DNA from: Rhodococcus rhodnii
Lineage (GTDB): Bacteria > Actinomycetota > Actinomycetes > Mycobacteriales > Pseudonocardiaceae
Reading direction: 5' to 3'
Assembly (NCBI GenBank): GCA_000720375.1
Contig: JOAA01000042.1
Coordinates: forward strand, 1-64,000
DNA length: 64,000 bases
This document shows, piece after piece, positions 15,657 to 25,523 of this stretch; position 1 is the stretch's first letter; every line of letters starts with the position of its first letter. The translations under genes were made by a program, and so were the position numbers. The notes under the pieces were generated by a model. That model ran no database searches, had not been told where the DNA came from, and was given only the letters and a program-made list of their open reading frames with translations.

Positions 15657-17018
15657 TCAGTCTTGCAGTTCGCGCAGCACGTTCAGCAGTGCGTCAAGTG
15701 CCCCGCCGAAGGCGTTCTTGGACGACGCGCCGTACCCGACCACCAGCCCGTGCCGCTTCTCTCCCATGGACATCGGACTGACCGTGGCCACAGCCACGGA
15801 ATGCCGGCGAGCCACTGCGGGCACTTGCGCCTCGGCCGCCTCCGACAACGGCACCATCAGGTGCAATCCGGCCGAAATCCCCTGGGGGATCAGGTGCTGC
15901 GGGAGCGCGGCGGCGAGCCGGTCCCGGCGCGAGCGGTACTCGATTCGGCAACGCCGCACGTGCCGGTCGTAAGCCCCGGTACTGATCATGTCCGCGAGAG
16001 TCAGCTGATCCAGCAACGAAGGCTGAGCCCCGCTTGTCGCGAGCGCGGCGATGACCGGGTCCACGAGCGACCGCGGCAGAACCAGCCAGCCGAGCCGCAG
16101 CGAGGGCGCCAGGGTCTTGCTGGCCGTGCCCGCGTAGATCACGCGCTCCGGTGCCAGCGCCTGCAGCGCGCCAACCTGCTGACGGTCATAGCGAAACTCG
16201 CCGTCGTAGTCGTCCTCGACGATCACCGCACCGGTCTGCGTCAGCGTCGCCCGCCGATCCGGCGACATGGTCACGCCAAGCGGTGACTGGTGCGCCGGAG
16301 TGACCACCACAGCGGGACTTGTCAGCTCCGATATCCGCATTCCGTTGCCGTCCACCGGAACGCCGACGATTTTCTGTCCGGTCGTCCCCGCCAGGTCACG
16401 GAATCGGTTGAAAGACGGGTCTTCGAACGCCATCTCCCGGATACCCACGCTCTGTAGCGCGTTTCCGAGGATGGTCATCGCGTGCGCGAACCCCGAGCAG
16501 ATCACGATCCGTGCCGGATCTGCCAGCACGCCACGGCTTCGACCGAGGTACGCCGACAAAGTCGCGCGCAGTACGGAAGAACCGCGCGGCTCGCCGTAGC
16601 CGAAGGTCTCGTTGTGCGTGTGCTGGAGTACTCGTTTGGTCGAGGCAAGCCAGATGTCACGCGGGAATAGCGCGGCGTCCGGACGGCCCGCCATCAGGTT
16701 CCACCGCATGGCGGGTTCCCGCGAGGTGGTCGGACGCGGTTGCGTCAACGGCTGCGCGCCCGCGGTCGCGACCCGTGTCGGCGCTCCCTGGCTCGTCTGC
16801 AGGTAGCCCTCGGCCGCGAGGTCGGAGTAGACGCGAGTGACCGTTCCCCGTGCCACGCCTAGGTCATGTGCCAGCGCCCGGGTCGACGGCACGACCGATC
16901 CGGGGCGCCAGCGGCCGTCCCTGATCGCCTGGCGGACCGCTTTCGCCAGTCCCTTCCGGCCGAGCCCCGGCGTCCAGTCCAGGTGCACGTCCAGCGAACT
17001 GGACCACTCGTCTGCCAT
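15657..17018 (-). CDS. MocR/PdxR-family regulator (GntR HTH plus aminotransferase-like domain)
   Basis: The 453-residue protein joins an N-terminal GntR winged helix (about 15-80, with PSTRALAHDLGVARGTVTRVYSDL) to a fold-type I aminotransferase-like domain that keeps the PLP lysine in AGTASKTLAP. MocR proteins sense PLP or amino-acid adducts; PdxR controls vitamin B6 synthesis, other members control taurine or GABA use. No pdx gene is adjacent, so its target is more likely the co-transcribed methyltransferase or the divergent subtilase. ATG 17018 begins the conserved domain. Confidence 0.85.
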   Translation of the reverse strand: MADEWSSSLDVHLDWTPGLGRKGLAKAVRQAIRDGRWRPGSVVPSTRALAHDLGVARGTVTRVYSDLAAEGYLQTSQGAPTRVATAGAQPLTQPRPTTSREPAMRWNLMAGRPDAALFPRDIWLASTKRVLQHTHNETFGYGEPRGSSVLRATLSAYLGRSRGVLADPARIVICSGFAHAMTILGNALQSVGIREMAFEDPSFNRFRDLAGTTGQKIVGVPVDGNGMRISELTSPAVVVTPAHQSPLGVTMSPDRRATLTQTGAVIVEDDYDGEFRYDRQQVGALQALAPERVIYAGTASKTLAPSLRLGWLVLPRSLVDPVIAALATSGAQPSLLDQLTLADMISTGAYDRHVRRCRIEYRSRRDRLAAALPQHLIPQGISAGLHLMVPLSEAAEAQVPAVARRHSVAVATVSPMSMGEKRHGLVVGYGASSKNAFGGALDALLNVLRELQD

Positions 17019-17054
17019 AGAAAGGCACTCTACCTGTGGACAAGTATGACTTAT

Positions 17055-17076
17055 GTGGTAATTGGCAAATGACCAC
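17055..17076. promoter_or_regulatory. GTGGT-N12-ACCAC inverted repeat between mocR and subtilase genes
   Basis: In the 78-bp divergent spacer, GTGGT (17055-17059) and ACCAC (17072-17076) form a dyad around TTGGCAAAT, placed 37 bp upstream of the MocR start and 20 bp upstream of the subtilase start. It is a plausible operator for the MocR protein and would affect both promoters. Confidence 0.45.
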
Positions 17077-17096
17077 TTAGGGTGTCTGAACCGGTA

Positions 17097-20000
17097 ATGA
17101 AGTACTCGATGAAGACTTACACGACCCGCGCGGTGATCGGTGCACTGATCGCGGTATCCCTGTCGACTCCTACGGCACATGCTGAACCATCGGCGCGGCC
17201 AATGGAACCCAGCCAGGGGATCACCCTGGTCACCGGAGACAAAGTCATCCTCGGCGGAGCAGGCGGCGCGACCGTACGCCCTGGCAACGGACGCGAGCGC
17301 ATCCAGTTCCTTACCCAGCGGGACACCCGTGGCGATATGCACGTCACGCCGGTCGACGCGCTGAGCGGCCTGCGGTCCGGGCAGCTCGATCCTCGGCTCT
17401 TCAATGTCAGCCAGCTGATCAAGCACGGCTTCGGCGACGCGGCCCGGCCGGACATCCCGCTGATCGTCAGCGGAACGCTTGGCGCGCGGTCGTTGCCGAG
17501 CATCGGCGCCGACGCCGTCAAGGTCGCCAAGGATTCCGGCTTCTGGAATTCCCGGCAAGGCAGCCGGATCTGGCTGGACGGTCCGGTCAAAGCCTTGCTG
17601 GACAAGAGCGTCCCGCAGATCGGGGCACCAGCGGCTTGGCAGGCCGGGTTCACCGGCAAGGACACCAAGGTGGCCGTGCTGGACACCGGAATCGACGGCA
17701 CACACCCTGATCTGCTCGACGCGGTGGCCGACGCCAAGGACTTCACCGACAGCCCATCGGGAACCCAGGACAAGCACGGGCACGGCACCCATGTCGCGTC
17801 GATCGTGACCGGGAAGAACGAGAAGTACAACGGGGTCGCACCGGACACCCGGCTCGTTGTCGGCAAGGTCCTCAACGACCGGGGCAGCGGCACCGAATCC
17901 GGGGTGATCGCCGGCATGCAGTGGGCCGCCAGCAGCGGCGCACGCGTGATCAACATGAGCCTAGGCAGCGAGATCCCCAGTGATGGCACGGATGTGGTGT
18001 CGCAGGCGGTGAACACGCTGACCGCCCAGTCCGGTGCGCTGTTCGTGATCGCGGCGGGCAACAACGGCGATCTGGTCGGGTCACCGGCCGCCGCCGATGC
18101 CGCGCTGACCGTCGGGGCGGTGGACTCGAAGGACGCGCTGGCGCCGTTCTCCAGCCGTGGGCCTCGGTTCCAGGACAACGCCATCAAGCCGGAGATCACC
18201 GCGCCCGGGGTGGACATCGTCGCCGCCAAGGCGAAGGGGAGCTTCCTGGCCGATCGGCTGCCCAACATCGGCGAACACCATCTGATGATGTCCGGAACGT
18301 CCATGGCCGCGCCGCATGTGGCTGGGGCGGCGGCGATCCTGGCCGGGCAGCATCCGGACTGGAAGGCTGCCGAGCTCAAGGCGGCGCTGATGAACAGCGC
18401 GAAACCGCAGCCTGGAGTATCGATCTTCGAGCAAGGCGCCGGGCGGGTCGACGTGGCCAAAGCCGTGTCGCAGACCGTGCGGTCCATGCCTGCCAGTGTC
18501 AGCAACGGAGTTGTGCGGTGGCCGCACACCGACGACAAGCCGATCACCAACGTGCTGACGTACACCAACTCCGGCACTTCGGACGTATCGCTGACCTTCG
18601 GCGTCGATGTGCGTGACCCGGCTGGAAAAGCGGCACCCGCGGGCATGTTCACGGTCTCGCCCGCCACGCTGGTCGTACCAGCAGGCGGTCAGGCGCAGAC
18701 TTCTCTGGTGGTCGACACGACCGTGACCGCCGCCGACGGCTTGTACAGCGGCTTTGTCACGGCTGGAGACCTGCGGACACCGATCTCGGTCACGCGGGAA
18801 CCGGAAAGCCATGACGCGAAGCTGGAGTTCATCGGGTTCGACGGCAAGCCGACTCCGGACTACGCCATGCGGATCATCTCGTTCACCAATCCGTACCAGT
18901 ATCAACGGTATGACGCGTCAGGGAGCCTGACTGTCCGGCTGCCGAAGGGAAAGTACTTCCTTGAGGCCCAGCTCCGCCAGGCTGACCGGCCGATGGTGAT
19001 CATGACCGAGCCGGGACTGGACCTGAGCAAGGACGTCAGCCTGAAGCTGGATGCCCGTGATGCCAGACCTGTTGGCCTGACGCTGGATCGGACCGGGCTG
19101 CGGTCCGCCGAGACCTTCGTCGAACTGAGCAGCAAGATGGCGTGGGGCACGCTCGACAGCGCTGTGCGGTCGGAGTTCGGCGATGTCGTTGTCCGGCCCT
19201 CGACGACGTCCGCTCCGGGTGAGTTCCGGTACTCGGTCGGCGGGCGGTTCGCCGGGGAATCGTTGCTGTACAACGTGCGCGGTGACGCGGGCGGCAAGGT
19301 TCCCGCGAATCCCGTGCTGAAAGTGCGGGATCGGGACCTGGTGAAGGTGCGGTCGGTGCACGCCGCGACTCGCCCAGGCACGAAAGGCGTCCGCGAAGGT
19401 CTGTTCGACAAGCCGTTGCCGTACTCCTTGGACGAGTTCTACTCGCCGGGTGTCGGCTGGCACAGTTCGTTCTCCGAGCAGGATGCGGACGGCAACCCGG
19501 TCCAGAACATCTTCACCAGTGATCCGCGCGGCTTCACGCGGTCCACTGTGGAGCACTGGAACCAGGGTGTGTTCGGCCCGGTGACGCCGGAGAACTCGTT
19601 CAGGCCGTTCCGGTACGCCAGCAGGAACGCGGACACGATGGTCTTCGCCATCCCGATGTACAGCGACTCCGGCGCCAACCGCGAAGGGTACTCGGCCAAC
19701 ACCGGAACCTCGACGCTGTACCGTGACGAGGTCGAGATCGCCACCCGTCCCGGCGCCGGCGGTGGGATTTTCGAGGTTCCGCCGGGCAAAGCCACGTACC
19801 GGCTGCACGTCGAGTCCACTCGGGACAGAACATTGAGCAGCAAGGTCGTCGCCGACTTCACGTTCCAGTCGGACACGGTGACCGATCCGGTGCCCGAGCC
19901 GTTGTCGCTGATGACCGTTCGGTTCACGCCATCGCTCGACGACTTCAGCCGGGCCTCGCGCGTGATTCCGACGATCGTCCCGGTTTCGGTCGGGCACAAC

Positions 20001-20213
20001 ACCAAGGGCGATGCTTGGCCGACTCGGGTCGAGGTGTCGCACGACAAGGGCGCGACCTGGCGGGCCGCGCCCCTGGTTTCGTTCGGTGGCAAGTGGTACA
20101 CGGTGATCGGTCACCCGCGGGACGCGGTTTCGGTGTCGTTGCGGGCCTCCGCACGCGACTCCGCGGGCAACTCGGTGAACCAGACCGTCATTGACGCGTT
20201 CGGGCTGAGGTAA
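17097..20213 (+). CDS. Large secreted subtilisin-like serine protease (S8)
   Basis: The roughly 1038-residue precursor has a signal peptide (hydrophobic RAVIGALIAVSLSTPTAHA), a pro-region and an S8 domain with Asp in AVLDTGIDGTHPD, His in HGHGTHVASIV and Ser in SGTSMAAPHVAG. A long C-terminal half of about 550 residues with beta-rich, Ig-like segments follows, as in large streptomycete extracellular peptidases. It degrades extracellular protein. Start is uncertain among GTG 17082, ATG 17097 and ATG 17109; none has a strong ribosome site. Its stop is immediately next to the stop of the convergent ABC exporter gene. Confidence 0.85.
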   Translation: MKYSMKTYTTRAVIGALIAVSLSTPTAHAEPSARPMEPSQGITLVTGDKVILGGAGGATVRPGNGRERIQFLTQRDTRGDMHVTPVDALSGLRSGQLDPRLFNVSQLIKHGFGDAARPDIPLIVSGTLGARSLPSIGADAVKVAKDSGFWNSRQGSRIWLDGPVKALLDKSVPQIGAPAAWQAGFTGKDTKVAVLDTGIDGTHPDLLDAVADAKDFTDSPSGTQDKHGHGTHVASIVTGKNEKYNGVAPDTRLVVGKVLNDRGSGTESGVIAGMQWAASSGARVINMSLGSEIPSDGTDVVSQAVNTLTAQSGALFVIAAGNNGDLVGSPAAADAALTVGAVDSKDALAPFSSRGPRFQDNAIKPEITAPGVDIVAAKAKGSFLADRLPNIGEHHLMMSGTSMAAPHVAGAAAILAGQHPDWKAAELKAALMNSAKPQPGVSIFEQGAGRVDVAKAVSQTVRSMPASVSNGVVRWPHTDDKPITNVLTYTNSGTSDVSLTFGVDVRDPAGKAAPAGMFTVSPATLVVPAGGQAQTSLVVDTTVTAADGLYSGFVTAGDLRTPISVTREPESHDAKLEFIGFDGKPTPDYAMRIISFTNPYQYQRYDASGSLTVRLPKGKYFLEAQLRQADRPMVIMTEPGLDLSKDVSLKLDARDARPVGLTLDRTGLRSAETFVELSSKMAWGTLDSAVRSEFGDVVVRPSTTSAPGEFRYSVGGRFAGESLLYNVRGDAGGKVPANPVLKVRDRDLVKVRSVHAATRPGTKGVREGLFDKPLPYSLDEFYSPGVGWHSSFSEQDADGNPVQNIFTSDPRGFTRSTVEHWNQGVFGPVTPENSFRPFRYASRNADTMVFAIPMYSDSGANREGYSANTGTSTLYRDEVEIATRPGAGGGIFEVPPGKATYRLHVESTRDRTLSSKVVADFTFQSDTVTDPVPEPLSLMTVRFTPSLDDFSRASRVIPTIVPVSVGHNTKGDAWPTRVEVSHDKGATWRAAPLVSFGGKWYTVIGHPRDAVSVSLRASARDSAGNSVNQTVIDAFGLR

Positions 20214-22235
20214 TCAGGCGTCGAGGTACGCGGATGCTTGCAGGGTGAAAAGCTCCGCGTACCCGCCGTCCAGTGCCATCAGCTCGGCGTGCGTGCCTTG
20301 CTCGACCAGTTTTCCGTGCTCCAGCAGGATGATCCGGTCAGCCTGGCGGACCGTGGAGAACCGGTGCGAGATGTACAGCGTCGTACGGCCCTCCGCCAGT
20401 TGACGCAGCCGGGTGAACAGGTCGTGCTCGGCTTGGGCGTCCAACGCGGACGTCGGCTCGTCGAGGACCAGGATCGGGGCCTCACGCAGGAATGCCCGGG
20501 CGAGCGCGATCTTCTGCCACTCGCCGCCGGACAGGCTGACGCCTTCGTCGAACCACCGGCCCAGCGGGCTGTCGTACCCGCGTGGCAGGCGTTCGATCCG
20601 GCCGGCGATGCCTGCCCGATCGGCCGCTTGCTCGATCCGTGGCCGGTCGGTCAGGTGCCCGAGGTCGCCGAGCCCGATGTTCTCCGACGCGGTCGCCTGG
20701 TAGCTGACGTGATCCTGGAACACCGCACTGATCCGCTTCTGCAGTTCGTCCGGGTCGAACGTGCGGATGTCCACGCCGTCGAGCAGGATCCGCCCGCCGG
20801 TCGGGTCGTACAGCCGGCAGAGCAGCTTGATCAATGTGGACTTCCCCGCGCCGTTCTTACCCACCACGGCAACGGTTTCGCCCGGTTGGATGTCGAAGCT
20901 GACGTCCTTGAGCGCGGGTTCCTTCGCACCGGGGTACGAGAACGACACGTGGTCGAACGTGATGTGCCCGCGCAACGGTTGCGGTACCGCGGCGGGGGAG
21001 TCGGGCCGGTCGATCTCAGGTTTGGTGCCCAGGAAGCGGTACAGCGTGTCGAGGTAGAGATTGTTCTCGTACATCCCGGAGAAGCTGCTGAACAACCCGC
21101 CCACCGAGGACTGCACCGAGGCTGCCGCGGCGGTGTACAGCGCGAGGTCACCCAAAGTCAACTCGCCCGAGACGGCCCTGAGCGCGATGTAGAGGTAGAT
21201 CGCCGAGCCCGCGACCGTGCTGATCAGGCCCCACAACGTGCCTGCCACGTTCTTCTTGCGGATCATCCGGCGCTGGCGCTCGTAGTAGACCTTGCCCAGC
21301 CGCTCGAACCGGTCGACCAGGTACGGGCCGAGGCCGAAAAGCTTGACCTCCTTGGCATACGTGTCCGTGGTGACCAATGAGGACAGATAGTCCATCCGGC
21401 GCCGGATCGGCGAGACCATGTAGTTCAGAATGAACGACTGCGCGCCGTACTTCGACTGCGAGATGAACAGTGGCACCGGGGCCAGCAGTGCGACCAAGGC
21501 CAGCACCGGGCTGACCGTGATCAGCAGGATGATCATGCTGCTGAAGGTGATCGCCATCCGGCCGAGCCCGAGCGCGGAGCTCATCATCGACATCGGCCGC
21601 ATCGGCGCTTCCCGGTCGGCCTGCCGCAGCAGGTCGTAGGAGGCGGAGTCCTCGAAGAAGGAGAGGTGCAGCTTGCTGGAGTGCTCCATCACCTGATGCC
21701 GGATGGTGAGCGTCATCCGTTCCTGCAACAACTGCTGGCTGACGGCGGTCAGCATGGTCGCGACGGACTGGAAGATGAAGATCACCAGCTGGAACGCGGC
21801 GATACCGACGATCTTGCCGATCGAGGTGACGGTGAAGTCGCCGAGCAGGGGAACGTGCAGGATGGCCTGATCGGGCCGGGTGGACCCGTGGATCTGGATC
21901 GCCTCGACGACGGCGTCCATCAGGATCTTGGCCACGTACGCGGTCGCGGTGGGGATCAGTCCACTCACGACAGTGACGACCACGAGCGTGATGGTCAGCG
22001 GTCTGCTGGCCTGCCAGGACAAGCTGAAGACCCTGGGTAACGCCCGCGCGGTCCCTTTCACCGACTCACTGAGCCGCTGGTATCGGGACTTGAAATCGCC
22101 TGCCTGACTTCGCGGGTCCGGATCCGGGATCTCGACCGGTCCGGTCAGCCCGCTGTCGGCCACGGTCTGCGGCTGCAGCCGGTTGCGGCGCCGCCGCAGC
22201 ATCATCGACTCGAAACCACCCCCACCCGGCATCAT
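20214..22235 (-). CDS. ABC exporter (fused membrane and ATPase domains)
   Basis: The 673-residue half-transporter has a 75-residue basic N-terminus, six transmembrane segments (about 75-390) and an ATPase domain with Walker A GKNGAGKST, signature LSGGEWQ, Walker B ILVLDEPTSALD and H-loop YISHRFST. It probably works as a homodimer exporting a drug, lipid or peptide. The ATG overlaps the stop of the upstream TetR gene (ATGA), so the pair is translationally coupled and the exporter is likely the repressor's main target. Confidence 0.85.
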   Translation of the reverse strand: MMPGGGGFESMMLRRRRNRLQPQTVADSGLTGPVEIPDPDPRSQAGDFKSRYQRLSESVKGTARALPRVFSLSWQASRPLTITLVVVTVVSGLIPTATAYVAKILMDAVVEAIQIHGSTRPDQAILHVPLLGDFTVTSIGKIVGIAAFQLVIFIFQSVATMLTAVSQQLLQERMTLTIRHQVMEHSSKLHLSFFEDSASYDLLRQADREAPMRPMSMMSSALGLGRMAITFSSMIILLITVSPVLALVALLAPVPLFISQSKYGAQSFILNYMVSPIRRRMDYLSSLVTTDTYAKEVKLFGLGPYLVDRFERLGKVYYERQRRMIRKKNVAGTLWGLISTVAGSAIYLYIALRAVSGELTLGDLALYTAAAASVQSSVGGLFSSFSGMYENNLYLDTLYRFLGTKPEIDRPDSPAAVPQPLRGHITFDHVSFSYPGAKEPALKDVSFDIQPGETVAVVGKNGAGKSTLIKLLCRLYDPTGGRILLDGVDIRTFDPDELQKRISAVFQDHVSYQATASENIGLGDLGHLTDRPRIEQAADRAGIAGRIERLPRGYDSPLGRWFDEGVSLSGGEWQKIALARAFLREAPILVLDEPTSALDAQAEHDLFTRLRQLAEGRTTLYISHRFSTVRQADRIILLEHGKLVEQGTHAELMALDGGYAELFTLQASAYLDA

Positions 22236-22810
22236 CGGGCGGCCCCGTGCAGCAGAACGTCCACCATGGCCGCGATATCGGGCTTCTCGTCGCCCATCCG
22301 GCCGCGCATCATCAGCAGTCCGGTGAACATCGCGGCGATCTGTTCCGGCGGCAGCCGCAACGAATCCCGCTCGGGCTCGAAGAGTTCGGCAACGGCATCC
22401 CTGATGGCGTCGTTGCCCGGCCGCCGCTTATGCGACCCACGCTCACGCTTGTATCCCGACGCACGCAACGCCCCGAACAGCGCGCCCATCCGTTCCAACC
22501 GCGCGCCCAACGCCGACGCGGCCTCAGTAAGCCGGTCAGCCAATGGAACGTCGAGTGGGATCGCCTCGATCGCGGCGACCGCGTTGTCCGGCCGCAACGC
22601 CTCCTCGACGCACGCGTCCAGCAACTCGTCCTTGTCGGCGAACGCCCGGAAGATCGTCGCCTCACCAATACCCGCCGCCCGAGCGATCTGACTCGTCGTC
22701 ACCGCGGCCCCATGCTCGACCAACAGGGGCAGCACTGCCTGCACGATCATCGCCCGCCGCTTTTCGGGGGTCATTCCAGGCGCCCTTCGCCTGGCAGAGA
22801 TCTCTGTCAT
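22232..22810 (-). CDS. TetR-family repressor of the ABC exporter operon
   Basis: The 192-residue protein has an N-terminal TetR helix-turn-helix (TSQIARAAGIGEATIFRAFADKDELL, about 38-65) and a helical ligand-binding C-terminus. It overlaps the exporter gene by four bases. A perfect 18-bp palindrome lies 15 bp upstream of its start, so it most likely represses its own operon until an exporter substrate binds. Confidence 0.85.
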   Translation of the reverse strand: MTEISARRRAPGMTPEKRRAMIVQAVLPLLVEHGAAVTTSQIARAAGIGEATIFRAFADKDELLDACVEEALRPDNAVAAIEAIPLDVPLADRLTEAASALGARLERMGALFGALRASGYKRERGSHKRRPGNDAIRDAVAELFEPERDSLRLPPEQIAAMFTGLLMMRGRMGDEKPDIAAMVDVLLHGAAR

Positions 22811-22824
22811 GCCACCCAGTGTGC

Positions 22825-22842
22825 GGAGTGAGCGCTCACTCC
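22825..22842. promoter_or_regulatory. Perfect 18-bp TetR operator
   Basis: GGAGTGAGCGCTCACTCC is a perfect palindrome. Its core, GAGTGAGCGCTCACTC, is the kind of site bound by TetR repressors that control exporters. It lies 15 bp upstream of the tetR start and 48 bp beyond the end of the KAP NTPase gene. Confidence 0.75.
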
Positions 22843-22866
22843 GTCAAATGGTTAGCTCTGACCTGA

Positions 22867-22886
22867 CCTGGGCGAAGTCGCCCCGG
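22867..22886 (-). terminator. Hairpin terminator after the KAP NTPase gene
   Basis: CC-t-GGGCGA-ag-TCGCCC-c-GG forms a stable stem starting three bases after the KAP gene stop on the minus strand. There is no U-tract, as is usual for actinobacterial terminators. It separates the KAP transcript from the TetR promoter. Confidence 0.5.
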
Positions 22887-22889
22887 TGA

Positions 22890-25520
22890 TCAATTCGTGG
22901 TATACGAGAAGCGCTGGACGTGCCGGACCCAGTACTGGAACGGGCGCAGGTCGGTGGGCGGCAGATCCGCCGAGGCGATCGTCAGGCCGTGGTGCAGGCG
23001 TACCCACCGTGGCTGGTCGGCTGGATCGATCGGCCCGGCCACCTGGTTGGTGCCTTGCGCCGAAATCCTGAGGTCGTCGAGGAAGGCGCTCCACGCCGTC
23101 TCCGCGGCCCGGTGCACCAATCCACCCGGGATGTTGTGACTGGACGGCGTGCTGAACACAGCCGATGCCAGCTGGGAGTCCGCGGTGATCACGCCGAGCA
23201 GGATGACCACGACCCGGAACTCGCCTGGCTGGTCGGGGGTGTCCAGGAATGTCGATGTGCCGGAGAGGTCACGGGTCGCACGGATCATCCGGTAGAGGTT
23301 GAACAAACGCTTGGCTTTGCGCGGGGTCTCGATGAGCGGGCCGAGCCGCTCAAGCGCGTTCAGCTCCCGCTTGGTGAGCGGCTGCGGCTGGGGTGCCTGA
23401 CGCGCCGGGGTTTCCTGTTGGGTAGCCACTTCCGAGCCTGGTTGCGCCTCTAATTCGGGCACCGGCTGCTCCGCAGCCGGCGCGACGGCCTGCGGCATGG
23501 GAGCGTCGATGATCATCGACTGCAGCAGGCGGCGCAGGCTTCCGCTGGGCATGGCCGGCAACCGGACCGGGATGTTGATGATCTTTTCAAGGTAGTCCAC
23601 CGGGTGGTCGATGCCGGCGAACAGTTCCTCGTAGTGAGTGGACAACGCGCGCAGCAGCCACTGTGGATCGACACCGAGCACGACGACGAAGAGATCCAGG
23701 GCGAGTAGCAGGTGCACGGCCTGCAGGACGTCGACGACCTGCTGTGGCCCGCAGCGATCCAGATCATCGATGTACAGCACGATCCGGTCGATCGGCTGGC
23801 GACCGCCCCCCTCGGGATTGGTGCGCCAGTCCGCGAGAAGTGCCACCAGTTCTTGGAAATCCTTGCGGATGACCGACACAAGGCCGAGGTCACCGGCGTA
23901 CGACTTGCTGTTCGCCCGGTCGGCGATGAAGGTGTAGAACCGTTGGCCAGGGGCCAGTTCCGCGAGCTTGCGGCGCAGTTCGCCGGCCTGGCTGACCACT
24001 TCGGACAGTTGAGCCTCGGCGATCTGCTGGTCCGTTTCGGCGCGCCGCAGCTCGTCCAGCTTGTCCGAGATCCTGGCAGCGGTCCTGGCGTCGTCGAGTT
24101 CGGCCATCCTGGCGTGCAGGCTCTCGCTCAGCGAGCGCAAAGCGTCGACACCATTGCGAACCCGGGCCAGCCACACGCTGCCGACAACCGCGGAGACGAC
24201 GGCCGCCAAGCCACCCGCCGTACTGATCCACGCCGGCAGGACGAGTGCACTGATCCCGAAGATCGCCAGAATGACGACCGATGCCGCGAGGGCGACCTTG
24301 CCGTAGCGGTCTCGTGGCGAGCGACGCAGCGCCTGAGCGTCGTCCAACGTGCCGCGCATTTGCTCAGCGAACAGCGTGACCTGCTCGGCCTGGTCTTTCA
24401 CGCCGAGTTTGGCCCAGAGCTGATCGATCCGCTCGCGCAGTTCGCCCGACTCACGAAGTGCGGCCAGCAGATCGCGTGCGGCGTTCTTGCGGTCCGCTGT
24501 TGCGGCGTCCACCTCGGCTTTCAGCCGTGCCGCCGTCTCACGGGCCCGCTGCGCCGAATCGTCGAGGCGCCGCTTGTGATGGCGTTTGTCGTCCAGTTCG
24601 GCCAGCAGCCTGGCCCGCTGTTGGGCAGCCGACTCCTCGGGCTCGGCGAGTTGACGGAAGATCTCGTCGCCGAGCGACGCCCACAGATTGGTGTCCGAGT
24701 AATGCCAGGCGTTGAACCCGATCTGGACGATCTCCTGGTGGTACGCGCGGTTGCCGGAAGCGGCGAGCTCAGCGATCTGGCCGCGCATCATGCCCATGAA
24801 GAAGCTCTTGCCCGAGCCCCACTCGCCGAACACCCCGATCGACAACGGCGTCGGCGTCCGCTTGTCCGCGATGACTGTCGCCAGCATCGAAGCGTAGACA
24901 CTGGTCCCCAGGTGGTCGCGGCTGACCGGGATGCCCTGATTCGGGTCGATCAGATCCCCGGAGATCCCGCCGGCCAGCGCCTTCGTCCCCTCGGCGTCCT
25001 CCCAGGCCGCGCAGACGGCCCGGATGGTGTCCATGGACTTGCCGAAGAAGACGACCCGGTCCGGCTTGGGGCTGGCGCTCCGCACGGCTGCGACGGCCGC
25101 CGGAACAGCCTCAGCGGCGGCCTCAGCCAGCGGTGTGGAGAGGACACCCGTGGCGATCAGCGGGACAGCGACACTCCGCGCGCCTTCGGCGACCGCGGCC
25201 GTGACGGCTGACTGTGTGCTTGCTCCGATTGTGGTGGCGACGGGTCTTTCGTCGTGTTCCCGCGCCTTGGCGACGACCAACCAACGGACGGTGCCGAGCT
25301 GCGCGTCAGGCACGGCGATGACACGCGGTCGTCGCGGCGTGGACGCGCGGAGGTCCAGGGCCGATGGGGTGAGGTCGGGGACCTGGGCGAAGACCAGCTC
25401 TCCGAGGTTGCCGAGTGATCTTCCCGCCGACACCACGAGTGCGTCGACGTCCAGTCGCCACGGCTTCGTTGTCTGAACAACCTCGATCCGGACTCCGCTG
25501 ACCGTGCCAAGGTACGTCAT
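22890..25520 (-). CDS. Macro-like domain fused to a KAP-family P-loop NTPase
   Basis: The 876-residue protein has three parts. Residues 1-170 look like a macro domain (ADP-ribose-binding fold; VDALVVSAG near 25-33, VAVPLIATGVLSTP near 117-130, RVVFFGKS near 155). Residues 200-670 are a KAP NTPase: Walker A GEWGSGKS (232-239), Walker B VLYIDDLDRC (581-590), and, inserted between them as in this family, coiled coil (300-400) plus two transmembrane helices (408-452). A Pro/Gln-rich linker (about 675-715) precedes a helical C-terminus. KAP proteins include the phage-exclusion protein PifA. It is four bases behind a methyltransferase gene. A defence or signalling role is inference. Confidence 0.7.
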   Translation of the reverse strand: MTYLGTVSGVRIEVVQTTKPWRLDVDALVVSAGRSLGNLGELVFAQVPDLTPSALDLRASTPRRPRVIAVPDAQLGTVRWLVVAKAREHDERPVATTIGASTQSAVTAAVAEGARSVAVPLIATGVLSTPLAEAAAEAVPAAVAAVRSASPKPDRVVFFGKSMDTIRAVCAAWEDAEGTKALAGGISGDLIDPNQGIPVSRDHLGTSVYASMLATVIADKRTPTPLSIGVFGEWGSGKSFFMGMMRGQIAELAASGNRAYHQEIVQIGFNAWHYSDTNLWASLGDEIFRQLAEPEESAAQQRARLLAELDDKRHHKRRLDDSAQRARETAARLKAEVDAATADRKNAARDLLAALRESGELRERIDQLWAKLGVKDQAEQVTLFAEQMRGTLDDAQALRRSPRDRYGKVALAASVVILAIFGISALVLPAWISTAGGLAAVVSAVVGSVWLARVRNGVDALRSLSESLHARMAELDDARTAARISDKLDELRRAETDQQIAEAQLSEVVSQAGELRRKLAELAPGQRFYTFIADRANSKSYAGDLGLVSVIRKDFQELVALLADWRTNPEGGGRQPIDRIVLYIDDLDRCGPQQVVDVLQAVHLLLALDLFVVVLGVDPQWLLRALSTHYEELFAGIDHPVDYLEKIINIPVRLPAMPSGSLRRLLQSMIIDAPMPQAVAPAAEQPVPELEAQPGSEVATQQETPARQAPQPQPLTKRELNALERLGPLIETPRKAKRLFNLYRMIRATRDLSGTSTFLDTPDQPGEFRVVVILLGVITADSQLASAVFSTPSSHNIPGGLVHRAAETAWSAFLDDLRISAQGTNQVAGPIDPADQPRWVRLHHGLTIASADLPPTDLRPFQYWVRHVQRFSYTTN

Positions 25521-25523
25521 GGG

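Noticed and set aside
17018..17792. A 258-codon upstream extension of the MocR regulator
   Set aside because: It would run antisense through the subtilase signal peptide and pro-region; the conserved GntR domain begins at ATG 17018.
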